Part shown: positions 33,770 to 47,518 of the stretch, piece after piece
Layout: every line of letters begins with the position of its first letter
Position numbering within the stretch: position 1 is the stretch's first letter
Source of the DNA: Crossaster papposus
Taxonomy: Eukaryota > Echinodermata > Asteroidea > Velatida > Solasteridae
Direction of reading: 5' to 3'
DNA: 64,000 nucleotides
NCBI GenBank assembly: GCA_037893245.1
Contig: JBAIAA010000396.1
Coordinates: 992,001-1,056,000 of the forward strand
Position numbers and translations under genes: made by a program
The notes under the pieces: model-generated
Told to the model about the DNA's origin: nothing
Databases searched by the model: none
What the model saw: only the letters and a program-made list of their open reading frames with translations

Positions 33770-36497
33770 ATCTGAGCTGCGAACCTCAACGTTGTTGGAG
33801 AATAAAGAGACATTCACCACCTCCACATCTGAGCTAACATATCGCCAAAATTCCCACCGGAAGAGACCAAAACTTTGAGACACATGCGTCAGGACACTGG
33901 CGGCATAGGCCTATGCGGCAATACACGTGTACACGCATAAACATAAGAAAACATGGCTGTGAATGAGGATAATTTTATGAACTTATATCTGAGCTGCGAA
34001 CCTCAACGTTGTTCGAGAATGAAGAGACACTCACCAGCTCGACATCTGAGCCAAAATATTGCCAAAGTTCTCACTGGAACAAACCTAAACTTAGAGACTC
34101 ATGCGTCAGGACACTGGCGGCATATGCCTATGTGGCACTACACGTGTACAAACAAGCACATCAGAAAACATGGCTGCGAATGAGGATATTTTTCTCGACA
34201 TATATCTGAGCTTTGAGCCTCAACGTTGTTCGAGAATGAAGAGACACTCACCAGCTCGACATCCGAGCCAAAATATTGCCAAATTTCTCACTGGAAAAAA
34301 CCCAAACTGAGAGACTCATGCGTCAGGATACTGGCGGCATAGGCCTATGTGGCACTACACGTGTACATGCAAACACATCAGAAAACATGGCTGCGAATGA
34401 TGATATTTTTCTCGACATATATCTGAGCTGTGAGCCTCAACGTTGATCGAGAATGAAGAGACACTCACAAGCTCGACATCCGAGCCAAAATATTGCCAAA
34501 TTTCTCACTGAAAAAAAACCCAAACTGTGAGACTCAAGCTTCTGGACACTGGTGACATGATAATGTTCTCGACATGTATCTGAGCTGCGAACCTCAACGT
34601 TGTTCGAGAATGAAGAGACACTCATCAGCTCGACATCTGAGCCAAAATATTGCCAAATTTCTCAATGGAACAAACCTAAACTGAGAGACTCATGCGTCAG
34701 GACACTGGCGGCATATGCCTATGTGGCACTACACGTGTACATACAAACACATCAAAAAACATGGCTGCGAATGAGGATAATGTTCTCGACATATATCTGA
34801 GCTGCGAACCTCAACGTTGTTCGAGAATGAGGAGACACTCACCAGCTCGACATCTTAGCCAAAATAATGCCAGATTTCTCACTGGAAAAACAAACAAACT
34901 GAGAGGCTCATGCGTCAGTATACTGGCGGCATAGGCCTATGTGGCAATACACGTGTACATACATACACATCAGAAAACATGGCTGCGAATGAGGATAATG
35001 TTCTCGACATATATCTGAGCTGCAAACCTCAACGTTGTTCGAGAATGAAGAGACACTCACCAGCTCGACATCCGAGCCAAAATAATGCCAGATTTCTCAC
35101 TGGAAAAACAAACAAACTGAGAGGCTCATGCGTCAGTATACTGGCGGCATAGGCCTATGTGGCAATACACGTGTACATACATACACATCAGAAAACATGG
35201 CTGCGAATGAGGATAATGTTCTCGACATATATCTGAGCTGCGAACCTCAACGTTGTTGGAGAATGAAGAAACATTCACCACCTCCACATCTGAGCTAACA
35301 TATCGCCAAAATTCTCACCGGAAGAGACCTAAACTGAGAGACTCATGCGTCAGGACACTAGCGGCATATGCCTATGTGGCAATACACGTGTACATACAAA
35401 CACATCAGAAAACATGGCTGCGAATGAGGATATTTTTCTCGACATATATCTGAGCTGCAAACCTCAACGTTGTTCGAGAATGAAGAGACACTCACCAGCT
35501 CGACATCCGAGCCAAAATAATGCCAGATTTCTCACTGGAAAAACAAACAAACTGAGAGGCTCATGCGTCAGTATACTGGCGGCATAGGCCTATGTGGCAA
35601 TACACGTGTACATACATAGACATCAGAAAACATGGCTGCGAATGAGGATATTTTTCTCGACATATATCTGAGCTGCAAACCTCAACGTTGTTCGAGAATG
35701 AAGAGACACTCACCAGCTCGACATCCGAGCCAAAATAATGCCAGATTTCTCACTGGAAAAACAAACAAACTGAGAGGCTCATGCGTCAGTATACTGGCGG
35801 CATAGGCCTATGCGGCAATACACGTGTACACGCATAAACATAGGAAAACATGGCTGCGAATGAGGATCATTTTATGAACTAATATCTGAGCTGCGAACCT
35901 CAACGTTGTTCGAGAATGAAGAGACACTCACCAGCTCGACATCCGAGCCAAAATATTACCAAATTTCTCACTGGAAAAAACCCAAACTGAGAGACTCATG
36001 CGTCAGGATACTGGCGGCATAGGCCTATGTGGCAATACACGTGTACATACATACACATCAGAAAACATGGCTGCGAATGAGGATAATGTTCTCAACATAT
36101 ATCTGAGCTGCGAACATCAACGTTGTTCGAGAATGAGGAGACACTCACCAGCTCGACATCTGAGCCAAAATATTGCCAAATTTCTCACTGGAACAAACAT
36201 AAACTGAGAGACTCATGCGTCAGGACACTGGCGGCATATGCCTATGTGGCAATACACGTGTACATACAAACACATCAGAAAACATGGCTGCGAATGAGGA
36301 TATTTTTCTCGACATATATCTGAGCTGCGAACCTCAACGTTGTTGGAGAATGAAGAGACATTCACCACCTCCACATCTGAGCTAACATATCGCCAAAATT
36401 CTCACCAGAACAGACCAAAACTTTGAGACACATGCGTCAGGACACTGGCGGCATAGGCCTATGCGGCAATACACGTGTACACGCATAAACATAAAAA
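33770..36497 (+). repeat. Mixed monomers with the AAAACAAACAAACTG subfamily
   Basis: Begins with a B unit (33770) and a short AAGCTT unit (34421). It then holds four units with AATAATGCCAGATTTC, GGAAAAACAAACAAACTG, GAGAGGCTCATGCG and CGTCAGTATACTGG, near 34860, 35092, 35514 and 35732. The same linked variants return only at about 53-57 kb. A chimera at 35231-35447 has a class B front and a class A rear, switching at AGAGACCTAAACTGAG. Confidence 0.75.
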
Positions 36498-36533
36498 ACA
36501 TGGCTGCGAATGAGGATAATTTTATGAACTTAT

Positions 36534-38051
36534 ATCTGAGCTGCGAACCTCAACGTTGTTCGAGAATGAAGAGACACTCACCAGCTCGACATCTGAGCCA
36601 AAATATTGCCAAATTTCTCACTGGAACAAACCTAAACTTAGAGACTCATGCGTCAGGACACTGGCGGCATATGCCTATGTGGCACTACACGTGTACATAC
36701 AAACACATCAGAAAACATGGCTGCGAATGAGGATATTTTTCTCGACATATATCTGAGCTGCGAGCCTCAACGTTGTTCGAGATTATAGAGACACTCACCA
36801 GCTCGACATCCGAGCCAAAATATTGCCAAATTTCTCACTGGAAAAAACCTAAACTGAGAGACTCATGCGTCAGGATACTGGCGGCATAGGCCTATTTGGC
36901 AATACACGTGTACATACATACACATCAGAAAACATGGCTGCGAATAAGGATAATGTTCTCGACATATATCTGAGCTGCGAACCTCAACGTTGTTCGAGAA
37001 TGAGGAAACACTCACCAGCTCGATATCTGAGCCAAAATATTGCCAAATTTCTCACTGAAACAAACCTAAACTGAGAGACTCATGCGTCAGGACACTGGCG
37101 GCATATGCCTATGTGGCAATACACGTGTACATACAAACACATCAGAAAACATGCCTGCGAATGAGGATATTTTTCTCGACATATATCTGAGCTGCGAACC
37201 TCAACGTTGTTGGAGAATGAAGAGACATTCACCACCTCCACATCTGAGCTAACATATCGCCAAAATTCTCACCGGAAGAGACCACAACTTTGAGACACAT
37301 GCGTCAGGACACTGGCGGCATATGCCTATGTGGCACTACACGTGTACATACAAACACATCAGAAAACATGGCTGCGAATGAGGATATTTTTCTCGACATA
37401 TATCTGAGCTGCGAGCCTCAAATTGTTCGAGATTATAGAGACACTCACCAGCTCGACATCCGAGCCAAAATATTGCCAAATTTCTCACTGGAAAAAACCT
37501 AAACTGAGAGACTCATGCGTCAGGATACTGGCGGCATAGGCCTATTTGGCAATACACGTGTACATACATACACATCAGAAAACATGGCTGCGAATGAGGA
37601 TAATGTTCTCGACATATATCTGAGCTGCGAACCTCAACGTTGTTCGAGAATGAGGAGACACTCACCAGCTCGACATCTGAGCCAAATTATTGCCAAATTT
37701 CTCACTGGAACAAACCTAAACTGAGAGACTCATGCGTCAGGACACTGGCGGCATATGCCTATGTGGCAATACACGTGTACATACAAACACATCAGAAAAC
37801 ATGCCTGCGAATGAGGATATTTTTCTCGACATATATCTGAGCTGCGAACCTCAACGTTGTTGGAGAATGAAGAGACATTCACCACCTCCACATCTGAGCT
37901 AACATATCGCCAAAATTCTCACCGGAAGAGACCAAAACTTTGAGACACATGCGTCAGGACAACGGCGGCATAGGCCTATGCGGCAATACACGTGTACACG
38001 CATAAACATAAGAAAACATGGCTGCGAATGAGGATAATTTTATGAACTTAT
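36534..38051 (+). repeat. HOR of 1518 bp, copy 1
   Basis: Seven full-length units, one of them with CCTCAAATTGTTCG in place of CCTCAACGTTGTTCG (one base shorter), so the period is 7 x 217 minus 1. Shared marks are AAACTTAGAGACTC, CCTATTTGGCAATAC, GCGAATAAGG, CTCGATATCTGAG and GACCACAACTTTG. The match actually begins about 36 bases earlier, after ACATAAAAAACATGG. Confidence 0.92.
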
Positions 38052-39569
38052 ATCTGAGCTGCGAACCTCAACGTTGTTCGAGAATGAAGAGACACTCACC
38101 AGCTCGACATCTGAGCCAAAATATTGCCAAATTTCTCACTGGAACAAACCTAAACTTAGAGACTCATGCGTCAGGACACTGGCGGCATATGCCTATGTGG
38201 CACTACACGTGTACATACAAACACATCAGAAAACATGGCTGCGAATGAGGATATTTTTCTCGACATATATCTGAGCTGCGAGCCTCAACGTTGTTCGAGA
38301 TTATAGAGACACTCACCAGCTCGACATCCGAGCCAAAATATTGCCAAATTTCTCACTGGAAAAAACCTAAACTGAGAGACTCATGCGTCAGGATACTGGC
38401 GGCATAGGCCTATTTGGCAATACACGTGTACATACATACACATCAGAAAACATGGCTGCGAATAAGGATAATGTTCTCGACATATATCTGAGCTGCGAAC
38501 CTCAACGTTGTTCGAGAATGAGGAAACACTCACCAGCTCGATATCTGAGCCAAAATATTGCCAAATTTCTCACTGAAACAAACCTAAACTGAGAGACTCA
38601 TGCGTCAGGACACTGGCGGCATATGCCTATGTGGCAATACACGTGTACATACAAACACATCAGAAAACATGCCTGCGAATGAGGATATTTTTCTCGACAT
38701 ATATCTGAGCTGCGAACCTCAACGTTGTTGGAGAATGAAGAGACATTCACCACCTCCACATCTGAGCTAACATATCGCCAAAATTCTCACCGGAAGAGAC
38801 CACAACTTTGAGACACATGCGTCAGGACACTGGCGGCATATGCCTATGTGGCACTACACGTGTACATACAAACACATCAGAAAACATGGCTGCGAATGAG
38901 GATATTTTTCTCGACATATATCTGAGCTGCGAGCCTCAAATTGTTCGAGATTATAGAGACACTCACCAGCTCGACATCCGAGCCAAAATATTGCCAAATT
39001 TCTCACTGGAAAAAACCTAAACTGAGAGACTCATGCGTCAGGATACTGGCGGCATAGGCCTATTTGGCAATACACGTGTACATACATACACATCAGAAAA
39101 CATGGCTGCGAATGAGGATAATGTTCTCGACATATATCTGAGCTGCGAACCTCAACGTTGTTCGAGAATGAGGAGACACTCACCAGCTCGACATCTGAGC
39201 CAAATTATTGCCAAATTTCTCACTGGAACAAACCTAAACTGAGAGACTCATGCGTCAGGACACTGGCGGCATATGCCTATGTGGCAATACACGTGTACAT
39301 ACAAACACATCAGAAAACATGCCTGCGAATGAGGATATTTTTCTCGACATATATCTGAGCTGCGAACCTCAACGTTGTTGGAGAATGAAGAGACATTCAC
39401 CACCTCCACATCTGAGCTAACATATCGCCAAAATTCTCACCGGAAGAGACCAAAACTTTGAGACACATGCGTCAGGACAACGGCGGCATAGGCCTATGCG
39501 GCAATACACGTGTACACGCATAAACATAAGAAAACATGGCTGCGAATGAGGATAATTTTATGAACTTAT
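38052..39569 (+). repeat. HOR of 1518 bp, copy 2
   Basis: I saw no difference from copy 1 over the compared lines, and the match continues to about 39627, where CATCTGAG becomes CATCCGAG. This is one of the two youngest-looking duplications in the window, beside the 4218-bp pair. Confidence 0.92.
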
Positions 39570-40655
39570 ATCTGAGCTGCGAACCTCAACGTTGTTCGAG
39601 AATGAAGAGACACTCACCAGCTCGACATCCGAGCCAAAATATTACCAAATTTCTCACTGGAAAAAACCCAAACTGAGAGACTCATGCGTCAGGATACTGG
39701 CGGCATAGGCCTATGTGGTAATACACATGTACATACATACACATCAGAAAACATGGCTGCGAATGAGGATAATGTTCTCGACATATATCTGAGCTGCGAA
39801 CCTCAACGTTGTTCGAAAATGAAGAAACACTAACCAGCTCGACATCTGAGCCAAAATATTGCCAAATTTCTCACTGGAACAAACCTAAACTGAGAGACTC
39901 ATGCGTCAGGACACTGGCGGCATATGCCTATGTGGCACTACACGTGTACATGCAAACACATCAGAAAACATGGCTGCGAATGAGGATATTTTTCTCGACA
40001 TATATCTGAGCTGCGAGCCTCAACGTTGTTCGAGAATGAAGAGACACTCACAAGCTCGACATCCGAGCCAAAATATTGCTAAATTTCTCACTGAAAAAAA
40101 ACCCAAACTGTGAGACTCATGCGTCAGGATACTGGCGGCATAGGCCTATGTGGTAATACACGTGTACATACATACACATCAGAAAACATGGCTGCGAATG
40201 AGGATAATGTTCTCGACATATATCTGAGCTGCGAACCTCAACGTTGTTCGAGAATGAAGAGACACTAACCAGCTCGACATCTGAGCCAAAATATTGCCAA
40301 ATTTCTCACTGGAACAAACCTAAACTGAGAGACTCATGCGTCAGGTCACTGGCGGCATATGCCTATGTGGCACTACACGTGTACATGCAAACACATCAGA
40401 AAACATGGCTGCGAATGAGGATATTTTTCTCGACATATATCTGAGCTGCGAGCCTCAACGTTGTTCGAGAATGAAGAGACACTCACCAGCTCGACATCCG
40501 AGCCAAAATATTACCAAATTTCTCACTGGAAAAAACCCAAACTGAGAGACTCATGCGTCAGGATACTGGCGGCATAGGCCTCTGTGGTAATACACGTGTA
40601 CATACATACACATCAGAAAACATGGCTGCGAATGAGGATAATGTTCTCGACATAT
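39570..40655 (+). repeat. Dimer zone, 434-435 bp period
   Basis: Matching A units with ACTAACCAGCTC and ATGCAAACAC start at 39787, 40222 and 40656, that is 435 and 434 bp apart. The intervening units are D-like with GGTAATACAC. The unit at 40004-40221 is unusual: it has a class C front (CACAAGCTCGAC, ACTGTGAGACTC) but keeps the full rear half, so it is a full-length relative or a recombinant of the short class. The palindrome at 39722 is altered to TACACATGTA. Confidence 0.78.
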
Positions 40656-43139
40656 ATCTGAGCTGCGAACCTCAACGTTGTTCGAGAATGAAGAGACACT
40701 AACCAGCTCGACATCTGAGCCAAAATATTGCCAAATTTCTCACTGGAACAAACCTAAACTGAGAGACTCATGCGTCAGGACACTGGCGGCATATGCCTAT
40801 GTGGCACTACACGTGTACATGCAAACACATCAGAAAACATGGCTGCGAATGAGGATATTTTTCTCGACATATATCTGAGCTGCGAGCCTCAACGTTGTTC
40901 GAGAATGAAGAGACACTCACAAGCTCGACATCCGATCCAAAATATTGCTAAATTTCTCACTGAAAAAAACCCCAAACTGTGAGAGTCATGCTTCTGGACA
41001 CTGGTGACATGATAATGTTCTCGACATGTATCTGAGCTGCGAACCTCAACGTTGTTCGAGAATGAAGAGACACTCATCAGCTCGACATCTGAGCCAAAAT
41101 ATTGCCAAATTTCTCACTGGAACAAACCTAAACTGAGAGACTCATGCGTCAGGACACTGGCGGCATATGCCTATGTGGCACTACACGTGTACATACAAAC
41201 ACATCAGAAAACATGGCTGCGAATGAGGATAATGTTCTCGACATATATCTGAGCTGCGAACCTCAACGTTGTTCGAGAATGAAGAAACACTAACCAGCTC
41301 GACATCTGAGCCAAAATATTGCCAAATTTCACACTGGAACAAACCTAAACTGAGAGACTCATGCGGCAGGACACTGGCGGCATATGCCTATGTGGCACTA
41401 CACGTGTACATGCAAACACATCAGAAAACGTGGCTGCGAATGAGGATATTTTTCTCGACATATATCTGAGCTGCGAGCCTCAACGTTGTTCGAGAATGAA
41501 GAGACATTCACCACCTCGACATCTGAGCTAACATATCGCCAAAATTCTCACCGGAAGAGACCAAAACTTTGAGACACATGCGTCAGGACACTGGCGGCAT
41601 ATGCCTATGTGGCACTACACGTGTACATACAAACACATCAGAAAACATGGCTGCGAATGAGGATATTTTTCTCGACATATATCTGAGCTGCGAGCCTCAA
41701 CGTTGTTCGAGATTATAGAGACACTCACCAGCTCGACATCCGAGCCAAAATATTGCCAAATTTCTCACTGGAACAAACCTAAACTGAGAGACTCATGCGT
41801 CAGGACACTGGCGGCATATGCCTATGTGGCACTACACGTGTACATACAAACACATCAGAAAACATGGCTGCGAATGAGGATAATGTTCTCGACATATATC
41901 TGAGCTGCGAACCTCAACGTTGTTCGAGAATGAAGAAACACTAACCAGCTCGACATCTGAGCCAAAATATTGCCAAATTTCACACTGGAACAAACCTAAA
42001 CTGAGAGACTCATGCGTCAGGACACTGGCGGCAAATGCCTATGTGGCACTACACGTGTACATGCAAACACATCAGAAAACATGGCTGCGAATGAGGATAT
42101 TTTTCTCGACATATATCTGAGCTGCGAGCCTCAACGTTGTTCGAGAATGAAGAGACACTCACAAGCTCGACATCCGAGCCAAAATATTGCCAAATTTCTC
42201 ACTGAAAAAACAAACAAACTGTGAGACTCATGCTTCTGGACACTGGTGACATGATAATGTTCTCGACATGTATCTGAGCTGCGAACCTCAACGTTGTTCG
42301 AGAATGAAGAGACACTAACCAGCTCGACATCTGAGCCAAAATATTGCCAACTTTCTCACTGGAACAAACCTAAACTGAGAGACTCATGGGTCAGGACACT
42401 GGCGGCATATGCCTATGTGGCACTACACGTGTACATACAAACACATCAGAAAACATGGCTGCGAATGAGGATATTTTTCTCGACATATATCTGAGCTGCG
42501 AACCTCAACGTTGTTCGAGAATGAAGAGACACTAACCAGCTCGACATCCGAGCCAAAATATTGCCAAATTTCTCACTGGAACAAACCTAAGCTGAGAGAC
42601 TCATGCGTCAGGATACTGGCGGCATAGGCCTATTTGGCAATACACGTGTACATACATACACATCAGAAAACATGGCTGCGAATGAGGATAATGTTCTCGA
42701 CATATATCTGAGCTGCGAACCTCAACGTTGTTCGAGAATGAGGAGACACTCACCAGCTCGACATCTGAGCCAAAATATTGCCAAATTTCTCACTGGAACA
42801 AACCTAAACTGAGAGACTCATGCGTCAGGACACTGGCGGCATATGCCTATGTGGCAATACACGTGTACATACAAACACATCAGAAAACATGCCTGCGAAT
42901 GAGGATATTTTTCTCGACATATATCTGAGCTGCGAACCTCAACGTTGTTGGAGAATGAAAAGACATTCACCACCTCCACATCTGAGCTAACATATCGCCA
43001 AAATTCTCACCGGAAGAGACCAAAACTTTGAGACACATGCGTCAGGACAATGGCGGCATAGGCCTATGCGGCAATACACGTGTACACGAATAAACATAAG
43101 AAAACATGGCTGCGAATGAGGATAATTTTATGAACTTAT
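40656..43139 (+). repeat. HOR of 2484 bp, copy 1
   Basis: Ten long and two short units (short ones at 40873 and 42115), and 10 x 217 + 2 x 157 = 2484. Short units at 40873, 42115 and 43357 are each 1242 bp apart, so the unit is itself made of two similar halves. Marks are AAATTTCACACTGG, GAAGAAACACTAACC and GAGATTATAG at 41681. Confidence 0.85.
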
Positions 43140-44250
43140 ATCTGAGCTGCGAACCTCAACGTTGTTCGAGAATGAAGAGACACTAACCAGCTCGACATCT
43201 GAGCCAAAATATTGCCAAATTTCTCACTGGAACAAACCTAAACTGAGAGACTCATGCGTCAGGACACTGGCGGCATATGCCTATGTGGCACTACACGTGT
43301 ACATGCAAACACATCAGAAAACATGGCTGCAAATGAGGATATTTTTCTCGACATATATCTGAGCTGCGAGCCTCAACGTTGTTCGAGAATGAAGAGACAC
43401 TCACAAGCTCGACATCCGAGCCAAAATATTGCCAAATTTCTCACTGAAAAAAAACCCAAACTGTGAGACTCATGCTTCTGGACACTGGTGACATGATAAT
43501 GTTCTCGACATGTATCTGAGCTGCGAACCTCAACGTTGTTCGAGAATGAAGAGACACTCATCAGCTCGACATCTGAGCCAAAATATTGCCAAATTTCTCA
43601 CTGGAACAAACCTAAACTGAGAGACTCATGCGTCAGGACACTGGCGGCATATGCCTATGTGGCACTACACGTGTACATACAAACACATCAGAAAACATGG
43701 CTGCGAATGAGGATAATGTTCTCGACATATATCTCAGCTGCGAACCTCAACGTTGTTCGAGAATGAAGAAACACTAACCAGCTCGACATCTGAGCCAAAA
43801 TATTGCCAAATTTCACACTGGAACAAACCTAAACTGAGAGACTCATGCGTCAGGACACTGGCGGCATATGCTTATGTGGCACTACACGTGTACATGCAAA
43901 CACATCAGAAAACATGGCTGCGAATGAGGATATTTTTCTCGACATATATCTGAGCTGCGAGCCTCAACGTTGTTCGAGAATGAAGAGACATTCACCACCT
44001 CCACATCTGAGCTAACATATCGCCAAAATTCTCACCGGAAGAGACCAAAACTTTGAGACACATGCGTCAGGACACTGGCGGCATATGCCTATGTGGCACT
44101 ACACGTGTACATACAAACACATCAGAAAACATGGCTGCGAATGAGGATATTTTTCTCGACATATATCTGAGCTGCGAGCCTCAACGTTGTTCGAGATTAT
44201 AGAGACACTCACCAGCTCAATATCCGAGCAAAAATATTGCCAAATTTCTC
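43140..44250 (+). repeat. HOR of 2484 bp, copy 2 (incomplete)
   Basis: Follows copy 1 until about 44250, where GGAACAAACC becomes GGAAAAAACC. Private changes: GGCTGCAAATGAGG near 43327, ATATCTCAGCTG near 43730, and CAGCTCAATATCCGAGCAAA near 44214. Confidence 0.82.
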
Positions 44251-44972
44251 ACTGGAAAAAACCTAAACTGAGAGACTCATGCGTCAGGATACTTGCGGCA
44301 TAGGCCTATTTGGCAATACACGTGTACATACATACACATCAGAAAACATGGCTGCGAATGAGGATAATGTTCTCGACATATATCTGAGCTGCGAACCTCA
44401 ACGTTGTTCGAGAATGAGGAGACACTCACCAGCTCGACATCTGAGCCAAAATATTGCCAAATTTCTCACTGGAACAAACCTAAACTGAGAGACTCATGCG
44501 TCAGGACACTGGCGGCATATGCCTATGTGGCACTACACGTGTACATACAAACACATCAGAAAACATGGCTGCGAATGAGGATAATGTTCTCGACATATAT
44601 CTGAGCTGCGAACCTCAACGTTGTTCGAAAATGAAGAAACACTAACCAGCTCGACATCTGAGCCAAAATATTGCCAAATTTCACACTGGAACAAACCTAA
44701 ACTGAGAGACTCATGCGTCAGGACACTGGCGGCATATGCCTATGTGGCACTACACGTGTACATGCAAACACATCAGAAAACATGGCTGCGAATGAGGATA
44801 TTTTTCTCGACATATATCTGAGCTGCGAGCCTCAACGTTGTTCGAGAATGTAGAGACACTCACAAGCTCGACATCCGAGCCAAAATATTGCCAAATTTCT
44901 CACTGAAAAAAAAATAAAAATGTGAGACTCATGCTTCTGGACACTGGTGACATGATAATGTTCTCGACATGT
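44251..44972 (+). repeat. Linking monomers with a short unit at 44816
   Basis: A-type units with CCTATTTGGC, AAATTTCACACTGG and GTTCGAAAATGAAG lead to a short unit whose A-run has changed to GAAAAAAAAATAAAAATGTG and whose start reads GAATGTAGAGAC. Nothing else is seen. Confidence 0.72.
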
Positions 44973-45623
44973 ATCTGAGCTGCGAACCTCAACGTTGTTC
45001 GAGAATGAAGAGACACTCATCAGCTCGACATCTGAGCCAAAATATTGCCAACTTTCTCACTGGAACAAACCTAAACTGAGAGACTCATGCGTCAGGACAC
45101 TGGCGGCATATGCCTATGTGGCAATACACGTGTACATACATACACATCAGAAAACATGGCTGCGAATGAGGATAATGTTCTCGACATATATCTGAGCTGC
45201 GAACCTCAACGTTGTTCGAGAATGAGGAGACACTCACCAGCTCGACATCCGAGCCAAAATATTACCAAATTTCTCACTGGAAAAAACCCAAACTGAGAGA
45301 CTCATGCGTCAGGATACTGGCGGCATAGGCCTATGTGGCAATACACGTGTACAAACATACACATCAGAAAACATGGCTGCGAATGCGGATAATGTTCTCG
45401 ACATATATCTGAGCTGCGAACCTCAACGTTGTTCGAGAATGAAGAGACACTCACCAACTCGACATTTGGGCCAAAATATTGCAAAATTTCTCACTGGAAC
45501 AAACCTAAACTGAGAGACTCATGCGTCAGGACACTGGCGGCATATGCCTATGTGGCAATACACGTGTACATACATACGCATCAGAAAACATGGCTGCGAA
45601 TGAGGATAATGTTCTCGACATAT
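44973..45623 (+). repeat. 651-bp trimer, copy 1
   Basis: Three full-length units; the second and third match those 651 bp downstream. Marks are GAATGAGGAGACAC followed by ATTACC, ACAAACATACACATC, GCGAATGCGGATAATG, CACCAACTCGACATTTGGGC and TATTGCAAAATTTC. Confidence 0.83.
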
Positions 45624-46274
45624 ATCTGAGCTGCGAACCTCAACGTTGTTCGAGAATGAAGAGACACTAACCAGCTCGACATCTGAGCCAAAATATTGCC
45701 AAATTTCTCACTGGAACAAACCTAAACTGAGAGACTCATGCGTCAGGACACTGGCGGCATATGCCTATGTGGCAATACACGTGTACATACATACGCATCA
45801 GAAAACATGGCTGCGAATGAGGATAATGTTCTCGACATATATCTGAGCTGCGAACCTCAACGTTGTTCGAGAATGAGGAGACACTCACCAGCTCGACATC
45901 CGAGCCAAAATATTACCAAATTTCTCACTGGAAAAAACCCAAACTGAGAGACTCATGCGTCAGGATACTGGCGGCATAGGCCTATGTGGCAATACACGTG
46001 TACAAACATACACATCAGAAAACATGGCTGCGAATGCGGATAATGTTCTCGACATATATCTGAGCTGCGAACCTCAACGTTGTTCGAGAATGAAGAGACA
46101 CTCAACAACTGGACATTTGGGCCAAAATATTGCAAAATTTCTCACTGGAACAAACCTAAACTGAGAGACTCATGCGTCAGGACACTGGCGGCATATGCCT
46201 ATGTGGCAATACACGTGTACATACATACGCATCAGAAAACATGGCTGCGAATGAGGATAATGTTCTCGACATAT
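45624..46274 (+). repeat. 651-bp trimer, copy 2
   Basis: Matches copy 1, with one cluster of changes (CAACAACTGGACATTTGGGC near 46102). The first unit differs from copy 1 in ACTAACC for ACTCATC and AAATTTC for ACTTTC. Confidence 0.82.
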
Positions 46275-47518
46275 ATCTGAGCTGCGAACCTCAACGTTGT
46301 TCGAGAATGAAGAGACACTCACTAGCTCGACATCTGAGCCAAAATATTGCCAAATTTCTCACTGGAAAAAAAACACCAAACTGTGAGACTCATGCTTCTG
46401 GACACTGGTGACATGATAATGTTCTCGACATGTATCTGAGCTGCGAACCTCAACGTTGTTCGAGAATGAAGAGACACTCATCAGCTCGACATCTGAGCCA
46501 AAATATTGCCAAATTTCTCACTGTAACAAACCTAAACTGAGAGACTCATGCGTCAGGATACTGGCGGCATAGGCCTATGTGGCAATACACGTGTACATAC
46601 ATACACATCAGAAAACATGGCTGCGAATGAGGATAATGTTCTCGACATATATCTGAGCTGCGAACCTCAACGTTGTTCGAGAATGAGGAGACACTCACCA
46701 GCTCGATATCTGAGCCAAAATATTGCCAAATTTCTCACTGGAACAAACCTAAACTGAGAGACTCATGCGTCAGGACACTGGCGGCATATGCCTATGTGGC
46801 AATACACGTGTACATACATACACATCAGAAAACATGGCTGCGAATGAGGATAATGTTCTCGACATATATCTGAGCTGCGAACCTCAACGTTGTTGGAGAA
46901 TGAAGAGACATTCCCCACCTCCACATCTGAGCTAACATATCGCCAACATTCTCACCGGAAGAGACCAAAACTTTGAGCCACATGCGTCAGGACACTGGCG
47001 GCATAGGCCTATGCGGCAATACACGTGTACACGCATAAACATAAGAAAACATGGCTGCGAATGAGGATAATTTTATGAACTTATATCTGAGCTGTGAACC
47101 TCAACGTTGTTCGAGAATGAAGAGACACTCACCAGCTCGACATCTGAGCCAAAATATTACCAAATTTCTCACTGGAAAAAAAACAAACTGAGAGACTCAT
47201 GCGTCAGGATACTGGCGGCATAGGCCTATGTGGCAATACACGTGTACAAACATACACATCAGAAAACATGGCTGCGAATGAGGATAATGTTCTCGACATA
47301 TATCTGAGCTGCGAACCTCAACGTTGTTTGAGAATGAAGAGACACTCACCAGCTCGACATTTGAGCCAAAATATTGCAAAATTTCTCACTGGAACAAACC
47401 TAAACTGAGAGACTCATGCGTCAGGACACTGGCGGCATATGCCTATGTGGCAATACACGTGTACATACATACGCATCAGAAAACATGGCTGCGAATGAGG
47501 ATAATGTTCTCGACATAT
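46275..47518 (+). repeat. Linking monomers, class C unit first
   Basis: A short unit at 46275, then A/D units, a B unit at 46868 with ACATTCCCCACCTCC and TTTGAGCCACATG, and D/A units with ACAAACATAC and TATTGCAAAATTTC. The B variant with CATTCCCCACC recurs near 60345, so this block has relatives about 13.4 kb away. Confidence 0.74.
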
